Shown: one piece after another, positions 26,255 through 34,767 of the stretch
Layout of the letters: every line of letters begins with the position of its first letter
How positions within the stretch are numbered: position 1 is the first letter of the stretch
Assembly: GCA_002307035.1 (NCBI GenBank)
Contig: DBTL01000006.1
Coordinates: forward strand, 1 to 46,403
DNA length: 46,403 bases
Direction of reading: 5' to 3'
DNA from: Bacteroides sp. UBA1317
GTDB taxonomy: Bacteria; Bacteroidota; Bacteroidia; Bacteroidales; Bacteroidaceae
Position numbers and translations under genes: made by a program
The notes under the pieces: generated by a model
Told to the model about the DNA's origin: nothing
What the model saw: only the letters and a program-made list of their open reading frames with translations
Database searches by the model: none

Positions 26255-28441
26255 TTATTGTTTATCTATTCTGTTTCTGATGATAAGCACGGATGTCGAT
26301 TCTCCAAATGCAAACTCATCTTCCAGTAATTGAATGTATACAGTGTTACTAATAATCAATAATCCATTCTCTTGAGCGATTAATTCGGATGTATGACTAA
26401 ACATCTGTTCAGTCATCCCATCAGGCAATTTCGAAGTAAGTCTCTCTACCTGCTGAATAAAATCAGGATCGTTCGTTTCAAACCAAAACAAATGAACCGT
26501 ATTTCCATGCTCTGCCATCGTCTTCAGATAAGGTAATAAGAACAGATCCATAGAGCCGCCAAGAACAACCGATATAACACCACCGCAATAACCTTTATTC
26601 ACGAAGATGGCTACCGGACATTGCACCTGCTCCATTACTCCTTCTATCTTATCACGAAACAATGAAAACCAATACACACCTCTGCTACTCGGAGAATCAG
26701 CTTGATACCGAGTACCGGCCCCCAACAAAAGCATATCCGGATGTTCGTCTCTCACAAACTGAGCAATCTCCTGCACCAATTTATCTGTCACTCGATATCG
26801 TTTGTCTATCTGTACTTTTAGCTCCTCAGCTTTCGAGTTAAGCAAGGAAAAACTATCCCGCTCGTATTGTTCAGCACTAAATGAATTCAGATCCGTACCA
26901 ACGGTGTAATGGGCTCCAATGACGTGGTGCTTTAGCAATTTATCACCATATAACAAAGAATAAATGGAAAGTAAGTTACTCCCCGACTCCGCATGACCAA
27001 AGCAAAATATAAGTTTTCTCTTCAACGACATTTTCTCTTCTCTACGTTTAAAGAATCGTTCCACCAGATGCAGTAAAGGAGTTGTCATAAACGTAGTAAC
27101 CAAAGCCATGATGACCAGTATCACGAAAATAGAAGGAGGCAGCACACCCATCTCATAACCGATATTTAAAGCCACCAGCTCCATCAGGCCGCGTGTATTC
27201 ATCAATGTGCCAATAGTCAGGCTATTCTTCCACGACTCTCCCACCAAACGAGAAGCAACAGCACACCCACCCAATTTTCCTACAACGGCAACAAGAATCA
27301 GCATCAGACAAACACCCCATAGTTCGGGACTATTAATCAGACCAATCTCTGTACGAAGGCCTGTAAAAGCAAAGAAAAGTGGAAGAAAAAACACCAAGGC
27401 AATATCTTCTACCTTCTCCATCATTACCTTACGAAAACCTTGGCTCGGCGGCATCACCACTCCAGCCATAAAAGCTCCGAAAAGAGCATGAATGCCAAGT
27501 ACCTCAGTTAAAGCCGATGATATGATTAATACTAGCAGAATGAAGCCAACAAAAGATTTATTAATTACTTCCTGATTAGCATAAGCCGCACCAAGTTTCT
27601 TCAAAAAGGGACGCACCACAGTAAACATGAGAATGATATAAAGCAGTGTCAATCCGATGGAATAAAGCGCACTTGCAAATGATCCGGCTTTAGCTATCGC
27701 TATAACAACAGCCAACAGACACCAAGCCGTCACATCATCATTGGCAGCAGAAGCAATAGAGAGTACACCAACAGGAGTTTTCGTCATGTTTCGTTCCTGA
27801 ATGATACGGGCCAACACCGGAAAAGCCGTTATACTCATGGATATGCCGATGAATAAAGCAAAAGGCAGGAATTCTGTTTGAGTAGCTGCATACGCTTCAT
27901 AAATCCCAAAAGACGCAACAATGCCTAAGAAGAAAGGTACTAATATACCGGCATGACTTATGACGAGTGTTTCGTTGATTTTATTCTTCAGCACCGAGAA
28001 GTCAAGTTCCAAACCAATAACAAACATGAAAAGAATCAAGCCGACCTGACTAACGAGCCCCAGATTGGTTAAAGACTCAGGTGGGAAGAGAAAATGGAAG
28101 ATATCCGGAAAAAAATAGCCCAACAATGAAGGACCAAGAACAATACCAGCTACAATTTCACCAATAACACCCGGTTGACCAATGTGCTTAAAGAGATAGC
28201 CGAAAAAGCGTACAGCAAGCAATACCGCTATGATCTGAATAAGCAGAATAGCCAAAGGATGATGTAGATTATCAGTCAAGAATCGAAGGAACAAAGTAAA
28301 TGGAGTACCTTGCTGAACAGCAATATCCGTAGCAGAATGCTGAATAAAGCGTCCCCCTTCGTCTATGGCAATATAGATAAGCCCCCCAAAGAGGAGCAGC
28401 ATAATAGCATAAATGATATAATTACTCTTTGCTTTCTGCAT
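26255..28441 (-). CDS. CPA2 cation:proton antiporter with C-terminal UspA-like region
   Basis: This 728-residue inner-membrane protein has an N-terminal extra helix (about 9-28) and a 12-13 helix monovalent cation:proton antiporter-2 core (about 60-455). The conserved ion-binding motif is SAANDDVTAW with N234, D235 and D236. Residues from about 470 to the end form a cytoplasmic, alternating alpha/beta region resembling two universal-stress-protein units rather than the RCK/TrkA domain of Kef channels. It probably exchanges Na+ or K+ for protons in pH or salt homeostasis. It is followed by the patatin gene at 2-bp spacing. Confidence 0.88.
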   Translation of the reverse strand: MQKAKSNYIIYAIMLLLFGGLIYIAIDEGGRFIQHSATDIAVQQGTPFTLFLRFLTDNLHHPLAILLIQIIAVLLAVRFFGYLFKHIGQPGVIGEIVAGIVLGPSLLGYFFPDIFHFLFPPESLTNLGLVSQVGLILFMFVIGLELDFSVLKNKINETLVISHAGILVPFFLGIVASFGIYEAYAATQTEFLPFALFIGISMSITAFPVLARIIQERNMTKTPVGVLSIASAANDDVTAWCLLAVVIAIAKAGSFASALYSIGLTLLYIILMFTVVRPFLKKLGAAYANQEVINKSFVGFILLVLIISSALTEVLGIHALFGAFMAGVVMPPSQGFRKVMMEKVEDIALVFFLPLFFAFTGLRTEIGLINSPELWGVCLMLILVAVVGKLGGCAVASRLVGESWKNSLTIGTLMNTRGLMELVALNIGYEMGVLPPSIFVILVIMALVTTFMTTPLLHLVERFFKRREEKMSLKRKLIFCFGHAESGSNLLSIYSLLYGDKLLKHHVIGAHYTVGTDLNSFSAEQYERDSFSLLNSKAEELKVQIDKRYRVTDKLVQEIAQFVRDEHPDMLLLGAGTRYQADSPSSRGVYWFSLFRDKIEGVMEQVQCPVAIFVNKGYCGGVISVVLGGSMDLFLLPYLKTMAEHGNTVHLFWFETNDPDFIQQVERLTSKLPDGMTEQMFSHTSELIAQENGLLIISNTVYIQLLEDEFAFGESTSVLIIRNRIDKQ

Positions 28442-28531
28442 ATGGTAGAAGAGTTACATATTAATTGAGAAAGCAAAATAAGTAAATTTTTAGCTTGTAA
28501 CAGCTCTTTTGGTAGGAAAAATACAAAAGAA

Positions 28532-28576
28532 AACCACGTATCTGCAACTAGTCTCTAGTTTGCAGAGTACGTGGTT
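28532..28576 (-). terminator. Long stem-loop downstream of the DUF4907 gene
   Basis: AACCACGTA (28532-28540) pairs with TACGTGGTT (28568-28576); CTGCAA (28542-28547) pairs with TTGCAG (28560-28565) and CTAG with CTAG, giving a nearly continuous stem. On the minus strand a T-rich tract follows, as expected of a terminator for the Kelch/DUF4907 transcript. Confidence 0.65.
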
Positions 28577-28599
28577 ATGTTTTACAGATAATTTATTAT

Positions 28600-28941
28600 C
28601 TACTCTTTGTAACCTGATAGTTGTAATTTGCGAATATCATCCTTTGATACAGACGGATTCTCTCCAGCTTCAAAATGATCTCTCATCAATTGAGCAACCT
28701 TAACAGCATCTTCTTCAGATAAAAAAACTTGTTTATGTCCTAAGGCAGGCACAAACGGTTGATAAACAACCGTCTGCTTTCCTTTCAATATTTTATATCC
28801 ATACCCGCTTGGTTCTAACTTCACTACTTCAATCTGAAAAGCATGCTTATCCTGGCGTGTATAATAAAACAGTGCCACAGAAACAATTGCTACAAGCAGC
28901 AACAGAGGAATATAAATTTTCTTATTCGTCACGATTTTCAT
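28600..28941 (-). CDS. Small membrane-anchored protein, DUF4907-like
   Basis: This 113-residue protein, from the ATG at 28941 (MKIVTNKKIYIPLLLLVAIV), has one N-terminal membrane helix (about 9-27). A compact soluble domain follows with the segment SGYGYKILKGKQTVVYQPFVPA, which resembles the Bacteroidetes DUF4907 family. The start overlaps the end of the Kelch lipoprotein gene by 20 bp, so the two are translated together. The soluble domain would face the periplasm. The function of DUF4907 is unknown; constant linkage to a Kelch-repeat lipoprotein would suggest that they work together, and here the overlap supports this. Confidence 0.7.
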   Translation of the reverse strand: MKIVTNKKIYIPLLLLVAIVSVALFYYTRQDKHAFQIEVVKLEPSGYGYKILKGKQTVVYQPFVPALGHKQVFLSEEDAVKVAQLMRDHFEAGENPSVSKDDIRKLQLSGYKE

Positions 28942-30013
28942 AAGGAGACAGTTCATACATATCATCAAGAAAGCTACTACTGCTAGCAGAGCCAGTCAAT
29001 ACAAACCCCCTCGTTCCGGTAGAGAAGCTTACAGCACACACGCGCGAAGAACCTTGATTGCCTGAATTTAATAAAGCAAAAGGAGTATAATCATCATCAC
29101 TATCGCCTGACCATAAGTCGGTATCAGGATCATATACCCAATAATCTGATTTTTTACTGCCAGTACCACCAGTTACAAAATAGCCTTTACCATCTATAAC
29201 GAAACTAACAGCTCCAGAGCGGGCTATATTATCATAATCGTCATCGTAATCTTCGTCAGAATTTACATCAGCAATATCTCTCAATGCTGTACATATGCCT
29301 GTTGATGGATCATAACTCCAAAAGTCTGTAGGATAGGAACTATTAGCTTCACCGCCAAGAATATAAGCTATATCATCAATAACAAAAGCTGTACCAAACA
29401 TTCTTTTGTCTACCGACATACCGGAAACAATTGTCCATTGAGATCCAGTAGCCGCACTTGGATCAAATTTATAAAAATCTTTTTTATAATTTGAGGTATC
29501 AAATCCTGTTCCAACATAACCATAATTTCCAATATTAAAGGCAAGTGCACCATAACGAACACCTCCAGCAAAATCATCTTGCTGCGTCCAAGCATCAGTA
29601 GCAGGATCGTACTCCCACGTATCTTTCATACAAACATTATTATCACCAATTCCAGTTGTAATGTATCCTTTCTCTCCAACAGTGAAACCTACAGCTTTAT
29701 TACGATAACTAGCAGCTGTTGGCATATCAGATAACTGTGTCCAATAATTACCATCGATATCATAAACCCATAAGTCGTTTAGAAAAGGTTCCGTAGCACT
29801 CCCATTATAACCAGTAGCAATATATCCCTTATTTCCGATTGTAAATGCCGCCGCATAACCCCTAACAGGTCCATCAAGAGCTGAACGCTTGTACCATACA
29901 CCTACAGTGTAATCATCGTCGTCCGTGCACGAACTTAAAAATGGCATCATCATACACAACAAAAATAAAGCGAGTATCATTTTTTTGGTTGAATTCCAAA
30001 CTGTTACATTCAT
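28922..30013 (-). CDS. Kelch-repeat surface lipoprotein
   Basis: This 363-residue protein begins with a lipoprotein signal ending LSSC, followed by an acidic TDDDD stretch that in Bacteroides can act as a surface-export signal. At least six Kelch-like blades follow, each with a G-x-x-G-Y-(I/V)-x-(T/G)-G core, for example NKGYIATGY, EKGYITTG, NYGYVGTG and GKGYFVTGG, and each with a WxYDP-type strand. This indicates a closed beta-propeller, probably for ligand or glycan binding. A second start at 29980 would give a shorter signal sequence. A -7 element TACATTTG lies 38-45 bases upstream. The ligand cannot be told from the sequence. Confidence 0.85.
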   Translation of the reverse strand: MNVTVWNSTKKMILALFLLCMMMPFLSSCTDDDDYTVGVWYKRSALDGPVRGYAAAFTIGNKGYIATGYNGSATEPFLNDLWVYDIDGNYWTQLSDMPTAASYRNKAVGFTVGEKGYITTGIGDNNVCMKDTWEYDPATDAWTQQDDFAGGVRYGALAFNIGNYGYVGTGFDTSNYKKDFYKFDPSAATGSQWTIVSGMSVDKRMFGTAFVIDDIAYILGGEANSSYPTDFWSYDPSTGICTALRDIADVNSDEDYDDDYDNIARSGAVSFVIDGKGYFVTGGTGSKKSDYWVYDPDTDLWSGDSDDDYTPFALLNSGNQGSSRVCAVSFSTGTRGFVLTGSASSSSFLDDMYELSPYENRDE

Positions 30014-30228
30014 CTTTTCTATACGGTTTTAATGGTTAATTATTGAGTCGCAAATGTAGGTGGGAAACCAATAGCTAAAAAAAAGAATCGACGAATAGTC
30101 GTTATTTATCTGCAAAATGCCAAAATTAACAATATAGTCGATAAAAAACGGGAATCTGTCGATAACTTTTGGCCTATGAATACTAAATAGCTTCTTTTGC
30201 CGAATCGTAAACCTCAACTATTAGTAGA
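30014..30228. promoter_or_regulatory. Divergent control region of the Kelch and DUF4270 operons
   Basis: For the minus-strand Kelch gene, TACATTTG lies at 30051-30058 (plus-strand CAAATGTA). For the DUF4270 gene, TTTG (30168-30171) and TTCTTTTG (30192-30199) are 20 bp apart, with the -7 element lacking the usual A. Directly upstream of that -33, GTCGATAA occurs at 30137-30144 and again at 30158-30165, 21 bp apart. Related ATAGTCG copies occur near 30095 and 30134. The repeats look like half-sites of an activator or repressor. Confidence 0.5.
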
Positions 30229-31557
30229 ATGAATCCCAAAATTTGGATCTTTTCATCTTTTTTTTTATTTGTCTTGCTCATTACCTCCTGCAGAGACGAA
30301 GTAAACAGTGCAGGAAGTAAGTGGCTAACAAGTTCTTTTAATAATGTACAAACAGATACTTGTACCGTACAATTAAGCACTATTTTAGCAGACTCAGTGG
30401 CTACCTCTGGAGATACACTTTGCCAATTAGGTCATTATAACAGTTCAGTCTGGGGAGATATAGAATCTTCCTTTTATGCAGAATATGATGTAACGTCAAC
30501 TAGCCTTACTAACGGAGTAACTTATCGATTTGACTCTATCACTATAACGCTTAAGCCAACAGGGGATTATGTAGGGGATACATTGAGCACGTCTCAACAT
30601 ATTTACATGCATCGCCTAAAGAAAAACATAAGCTTTGACGATGCAGGATATTTATACAATCGCTCATCTATTCCTTATGAATCGGATGCATTTGCAACCC
30701 TAACGTTCAAAAACAAACCCAAGATAAAAAAAGAATTAGAATTGCGCTTGCCTGATGAATTTGGAGAAGAACTATTCACACTAATGAAAAATAGATCGAT
30801 ATCAGTAAGTTCACAAGAATATTTTAGAAATTATCTCAAAGGCATTGCTTTTGTCCCGGATGGTGACGATGATTGCATCAGTGGGTTTGGTGTTAGCGAC
30901 TCTAGCCTTTGTATGACCGTATATTATAGCAGAATGGAATCATCTCCTGTTAATTTAACAGCGACATTCACACCTAGTTCCACTCGAACTTTCGGGCGCA
31001 TCGTACATGACTTAGACAATACTCCTCTAGCAGATTTAGAGCCAGGCACTTCTAATGCATTATCTTCTACAAAAAGTAGCAACCAAGTCTTCATACAAGG
31101 AATGACAGGCTTGTATACCAAAATCGAGTTTCCTTATCTAAATGATCTACAATTACAAGGAGATATTGTTACCATCGAAAGTGCGGTTCTTTATTTATAT
31201 CCGGTTCAAGGTACTTATGGAACAACCATGCCATTGCCATCAGCACTAACCATGTATACCGCAAATAGTAAAAATATATCACAAGAAAGCATTACAGACT
31301 CTTATGGAACAAGTGTACAAGATGGAAGTTTGGTAACAGACAACGCAAGTTACAATGGCACTTACTATACCTTTGATCTTACCTCTTTTTTACAAGATAA
31401 CCTAGGCACTTTTGGGGATAACAGACAAAAACTGATGTTAATGCTACCAAATAGTGCATTCCTGACAACATTAGATGGGGTTACTTTTGGGGACGCAGAT
31501 CATAAAACAAGCCGAGTAAAATTGGCAGTGATATACAAAACATATAACGAACAATGA
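30229..31557 (+). CDS. DUF4270 family lipoprotein
   Basis: This 442-residue Bacteroidetes lipoprotein has a signal ending LLITSC and then about 415 residues of mostly beta structure. The opening region (SKWLTSSFNNVQTDTCTVQL and the following GHYNSSVWGDIESSFYAEY) is characteristic of DUF4270. A second similar domain with a paired VLYLYPVQGT strand and a YYTFDLTSFLQDNL segment follows, suggesting two beta-sandwich or carbohydrate-binding-like modules. The next gene overlaps the stop by 4 bp (ATGA) and codes for an outer-membrane barrel, so the two products probably form one surface complex. The family has no established function that I know of. Confidence 0.82.
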   Translation: MNPKIWIFSSFFLFVLLITSCRDEVNSAGSKWLTSSFNNVQTDTCTVQLSTILADSVATSGDTLCQLGHYNSSVWGDIESSFYAEYDVTSTSLTNGVTYRFDSITITLKPTGDYVGDTLSTSQHIYMHRLKKNISFDDAGYLYNRSSIPYESDAFATLTFKNKPKIKKELELRLPDEFGEELFTLMKNRSISVSSQEYFRNYLKGIAFVPDGDDDCISGFGVSDSSLCMTVYYSRMESSPVNLTATFTPSSTRTFGRIVHDLDNTPLADLEPGTSNALSSTKSSNQVFIQGMTGLYTKIEFPYLNDLQLQGDIVTIESAVLYLYPVQGTYGTTMPLPSALTMYTANSKNISQESITDSYGTSVQDGSLVTDNASYNGTYYTFDLTSFLQDNLGTFGDNRQKLMLMLPNSAFLTTLDGVTFGDADHKTSRVKLAVIYKTYNEQ

Positions 31558-32753
31558 GAAAAATACTATTTACTATATTGGGAGTCTGTGCCTTGAGCTC
31601 AATAACTGCACAAAACACCACAAATTCACCGACTTCAATGTTTGGTATTGGTGAAATATCAACAGGAGATGGTGGACAATTTTCAGGAATGGGGGGCGTT
31701 GGCATAGCACTACGAGGAAATAGCTTCTTGAATGCGACTAATCCTGCAGCACTCACAGAATTAGACAGTCTGAAATTCACGGTAGAAGCAGGCGTGATGG
31801 GTGCATATAAACGATATCATCAATCAGCAAGTACAAATAGCTCAAACGTTGGTAATATAAATAATCTGGGAGTAGGATTCCGAATACTTCCACGATGGTA
31901 TGCAGCAGCTTCCATTTCACCGGTGAGCAGCGTCGGTTACCGCATTTCGCTTGATCAACAAGTTGAGGGGACTACTTCTACCATTTCTTCTTATTTTGAA
32001 GGAGAAGGTGGACTTTCAAGAATAAATTTAAGCAACGCATTCCTCATCGGTAAACGTTTCTCACTAGGAGTCAATCTATCTTATGTTACAGGCACTATTA
32101 CTGAAACAGAAACCAACGGTACTGCAACTCAAACAAGCACATCTTATAAGAAAACCTTCTATGCTGACTTAGGCTTGCAGTATAAGCTACCTATAAATAA
32201 AAATAAAAATATTGTTATAGGAGCGACTTATGGCTATTCTCAACCATTAACCCAAGACAATAGCCTTTCTGTAAGTAGTACAAGCGGAGACGAGACCATA
32301 GATAAATCTGAGCATACAGTAAAACAATATATGCCACAGTTCTTTGGCTTAGGTTTAGCTTACAACTCTTTAAAATGGACTTTTGCTGCCGATTATAGAT
32401 ATACAGAATGGAGCAAGATGAGATCTTCTAACTCCATCATCAGTTTTGCAAATCAACGAAGCGTAAAAGCCGGATTGGCTTATATAATAGGTAGCCCATA
32501 TAAAAATCCTATTAGATTGATGCTTGGTGCAAGTATAGGCAACTCATATTTAATAATCAAAGACTATAAAGCAACGAATTACTATGTTAGTAGCGGATTA
32601 GGACTCACTCTTCGAAACAAAAACATGCTATCTTTAGGAGTCAAATACGGAGATCAAACAAAAGTAAACAAAGGAATGCCACACGAACAAAGCGTATCAT
32701 TCTACTTTAATCTCTCTTTTAGCGAACGTACCTATAGAGGGAAATTACAATAA
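31554..32753 (+). CDS. Outer-membrane beta-barrel protein (FadL/PorV-like)
   Basis: This 399-residue protein has a signal peptide (MRKILFTILGVCALSSITAQ) and a Gly-rich opening (GGQFSGMGGVGIALRGNSFL, then NPAAL) typical of FadL/PorV-like barrels, whose N-terminus plugs the pore. The remainder is amphipathic strands and ends in SVSFYFNLSFSERTYRGKLQ. FadL members take up hydrophobic compounds; PorV members act as shuttles in type IX secretion. The sequence alone does not decide between these. It is translationally coupled to the DUF4270 lipoprotein gene. Confidence 0.78.
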   Translation: MRKILFTILGVCALSSITAQNTTNSPTSMFGIGEISTGDGGQFSGMGGVGIALRGNSFLNATNPAALTELDSLKFTVEAGVMGAYKRYHQSASTNSSNVGNINNLGVGFRILPRWYAAASISPVSSVGYRISLDQQVEGTTSTISSYFEGEGGLSRINLSNAFLIGKRFSLGVNLSYVTGTITETETNGTATQTSTSYKKTFYADLGLQYKLPINKNKNIVIGATYGYSQPLTQDNSLSVSSTSGDETIDKSEHTVKQYMPQFFGLGLAYNSLKWTFAADYRYTEWSKMRSSNSIISFANQRSVKAGLAYIIGSPYKNPIRLMLGASIGNSYLIIKDYKATNYYVSSGLGLTLRNKNMLSLGVKYGDQTKVNKGMPHEQSVSFYFNLSFSERTYRGKLQ

Positions 32754-32808
32754 CTCTTTCTTTTAATCCTTTTTATGCTAAAATGCGGCTCAGAAAAGAT
32801 TATTAATG

Positions 32809-32816
32809 TATCTTTG
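32809..32816 (+). promoter_or_regulatory. -7 element of the C1 peptidase gene
   Basis: TATCTTTG is a full TAnnTTTG match 30 bases before the ATG at 32847. It is preceded by an AT-rich stretch without an obvious -33 element. Confidence 0.5.
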
Positions 32817-32846
32817 CCGCATAAATAAACATATATATACATTAGA

Positions 32847-34028
32847 ATGAAGAAGATAGTACTTTTTGCAACTTTAGGGTTGTTAAGCCTCAACATTTTA
32901 GCTCAGGAAGAGAAAAAAGAAGAAGGCTTTGTTTTCACTACTGTAAAAGAGAATCCCATTACTTCCATTAAAAACCAAAATCGCTCCAGTACATGTTGGA
33001 GTTTCTCCAGTCTTGGCTTTTTTGAATCAGAATTGCTACGCTTAGGTAAAGGTGAATATGATTTTTCTGAAATGTATGTTGTACACCGCACAATGACAGA
33101 TCGCGCGGAACACTACGTTCGCTTACATGGAGATAGTTCTTTCTCTCCCGGAGGCAGCTTCTACGATGCAGTTTATTGTATGAAGAACTACGGATTAGTG
33201 CCACAAACAGCTATGAATGGAATTATGTATGGCGATACATTACCTGTACATAACGAATTGGATGCTGTGGCAGAAGGTTATATGAATGCTATTGCCAAAG
33301 GCAAGCTTACTAAATTAACCTCTGTATGGGAAAACGGCATAAGTGCCATTTATGATACTTATCTAGGCAAATGCCCCGAAAAATTCACTTATAAAGGTAA
33401 AGAATACACTCCATTGACATTTGAACAATCATTAGGACTGAATACAGATGATTACGTATCCTTAACCTCCTATACCCATCATCCATTCTACAAAAAGTTT
33501 GCTCTTGAGATTCAAGATAACTGGCGTAACGGAGAATCATGGAATCTGCCGATCGATGAATTTATGACTGTAATAGATAATGCAGTAAATAAAGGTTTTA
33601 CCGTTGCATGGGGTAGTGATGTTAGTGAGTCGGGATTTACACGCAACGGCATCGCTGTTGTTCCTGATGTAAATCGTGCCGATCTTTCAGGTTCAGACAT
33701 GACTCGTTGGACAGGGTTACCTTTGGCTGATAAGCAAAAGGAGCTAACCTTAAAACCAAGCATTGAAAAAGAGATCACACAAGAAATGCGTCAAGTAGGC
33801 TTTGATAATTGGGAAACCACCGATGACCACGGAATGTTGATTTACGGTATAGCCAAAGATCAAACAGGAAAAGAATACTATATGGTAAAAAACTCATGGG
33901 GTATCAACAATAAGTATAAGGGAACATGGTATGCTTCAAAAGCTTTTGTGAAGTACAAAACCATGAATATCTTAGTTCACAAAGATGCATTACCCAAAGA
34001 AATAGCCAAGAAACTAGGGATTAAGTAA
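32847..34028 (+). CDS. pepC: Exported aminopeptidase C / bleomycin hydrolase-type C1 peptidase
   Basis: This 393-residue papain-like cysteine peptidase has a signal peptide (MKKIVLFATLGLLSLNILAQ). The catalytic Cys is C50 in NQNRSSTCWSFSS, His is H328 in TTDDHGMLIYG, and Asn is N349 in VKNSWG, so the triad is complete. Aminopeptidase C (family C1B) normally works in the cytosol as a hexamer, so the predicted export is a notable feature and points to degradation of peptides in the periplasm. It is monocistronic, with its own promoter and a terminator candidate after the stop. Confidence 0.92.
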   Translation: MKKIVLFATLGLLSLNILAQEEKKEEGFVFTTVKENPITSIKNQNRSSTCWSFSSLGFFESELLRLGKGEYDFSEMYVVHRTMTDRAEHYVRLHGDSSFSPGGSFYDAVYCMKNYGLVPQTAMNGIMYGDTLPVHNELDAVAEGYMNAIAKGKLTKLTSVWENGISAIYDTYLGKCPEKFTYKGKEYTPLTFEQSLGLNTDDYVSLTSYTHHPFYKKFALEIQDNWRNGESWNLPIDEFMTVIDNAVNKGFTVAWGSDVSESGFTRNGIAVVPDVNRADLSGSDMTRWTGLPLADKQKELTLKPSIEKEITQEMRQVGFDNWETTDDHGMLIYGIAKDQTGKEYYMVKNSWGINNKYKGTWYASKAFVKYKTMNILVHKDALPKEIAKKLGIK

Positions 34029-34032
34029 TCTC

Positions 34033-34161
34033 CTATTTAATTCTCTCATAAACATAAACAGTAGATTCAGACTTCTCTGTCTCTACTGCTTTTTTCATTG
34101 CTGCTGAACCATAGAAAGAACGATGTCTCACCTCATTTTCATATCTTCTACAAAACTCATC
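34033..34161 (-). pseudogene. Possible decayed coding remnant, minus strand
   Basis: A 42-residue open stretch on the minus strand reads like real protein, containing YENEVRHRSFYGSAAMKKAV and ending VYVYERIK before a stop codon. It lacks a clear start and has two stops just upstream, so it may be the tail of a broken gene. The plus strand at 34115-34222 also reads through (KERCLTSFSYLL to YNLGIRVGAM, then stop), loosely like the end of a formylglycine-generating-enzyme-type domain. Both cannot be coding, and neither reading has been confirmed. Confidence 0.25.
34059..34096 (+). terminator. Terminator candidate after the C1 peptidase gene
   Basis: CAGTAG (34059-34064) pairs with CTACTG (34083-34088). 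An inner AGAC/GTCT pair closes a TTCTCT loop, with unpaired bases between the two helices, and a T-run follows. Confidence 0.45.
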
Positions 34162-34636
34162 CTACTACAATCAGGCTACGTCAACGCATTATAACTTAGG
34201 TATCAGAGTAGGTGCCATGTGATGTACTGGGGTAATGCAGAATATCTAAATTATAAAATCAAAAATGTCTCAAATATCTGCAAACAAAAATTAGACGACG
34301 TTTGTTTACGATAAAATAATGGACACAAAACAACTATATCTTGATACAAAATAAAGCATTACTTAGTACCGGAAACACACTACCATTTTTTTATTTACAG
34401 ACTTCATTAATCATCTACAAGTCACCAAATCCTATTAATTAAAAGGCATTTACAAGTTATTTACAATAGAGAATTAGTAATAAGTTATTTCCAATTAATT
34501 AGCGACAAACGTATATCATATTGACATAAAACACACAATACCGCATCAAATTAACACATAAATGCATATTAAAAATAAAATAATACACGAAATTTATCAA
34601 AAGAAAAACATTTCAACAGTAAGTCGCCTTTGTTTG

Positions 34637-34667
34637 TTTTAGATATACTCTTATCTATTTTAGATAT
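34637..34667. repeat. Two exact 10-bp direct repeats upstream of the susC promoter
   Basis: TTTTAGATAT occurs at 34637-34646 and 34658-34667. The start-to-start spacing is 21 bp, two turns of the helix. The second copy ends 22 bp before the -7 element, overlapping where a -33 element would be, which suits an activator that replaces a missing -33. Confidence 0.55.
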
Positions 34668-34689
34668 TTCATTATCCGCCATATTACAT

Positions 34690-34697
34690 TATTTTTG
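34690..34697 (+). promoter_or_regulatory. -7 element of the susC/susD operon
   Basis: TATTTTTG is a full TAnnTTTG match 71-78 bases before the ATG at 34768. No TTTG is present at the -33 position, consistent with activator dependence. Confidence 0.55.
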
Positions 34698-34767
34698 CAA
34701 CGTTTTTTATAGTTTATTAAATCTAATGAATTTTTTTAAATAGTAGTAACCTTAAAAGAATCAAAGA

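Larger units (their letters stand above)
34029..34767. other. Long gene-free region upstream of susC
   Basis: This 739-bp, very AT-rich region has no intact gene. It holds a terminator candidate at 34059-34096, decayed coding stretches between 34033 and 34222, a pair of 14-bp repeats differing at one base (34454-34467 and 34482-34495, 28 bp apart), two exact 10-bp repeats at 34637 and 34658, and the susC -7 element at 34690. A long leader or a regulatory region is plausible. Confidence 0.6.
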
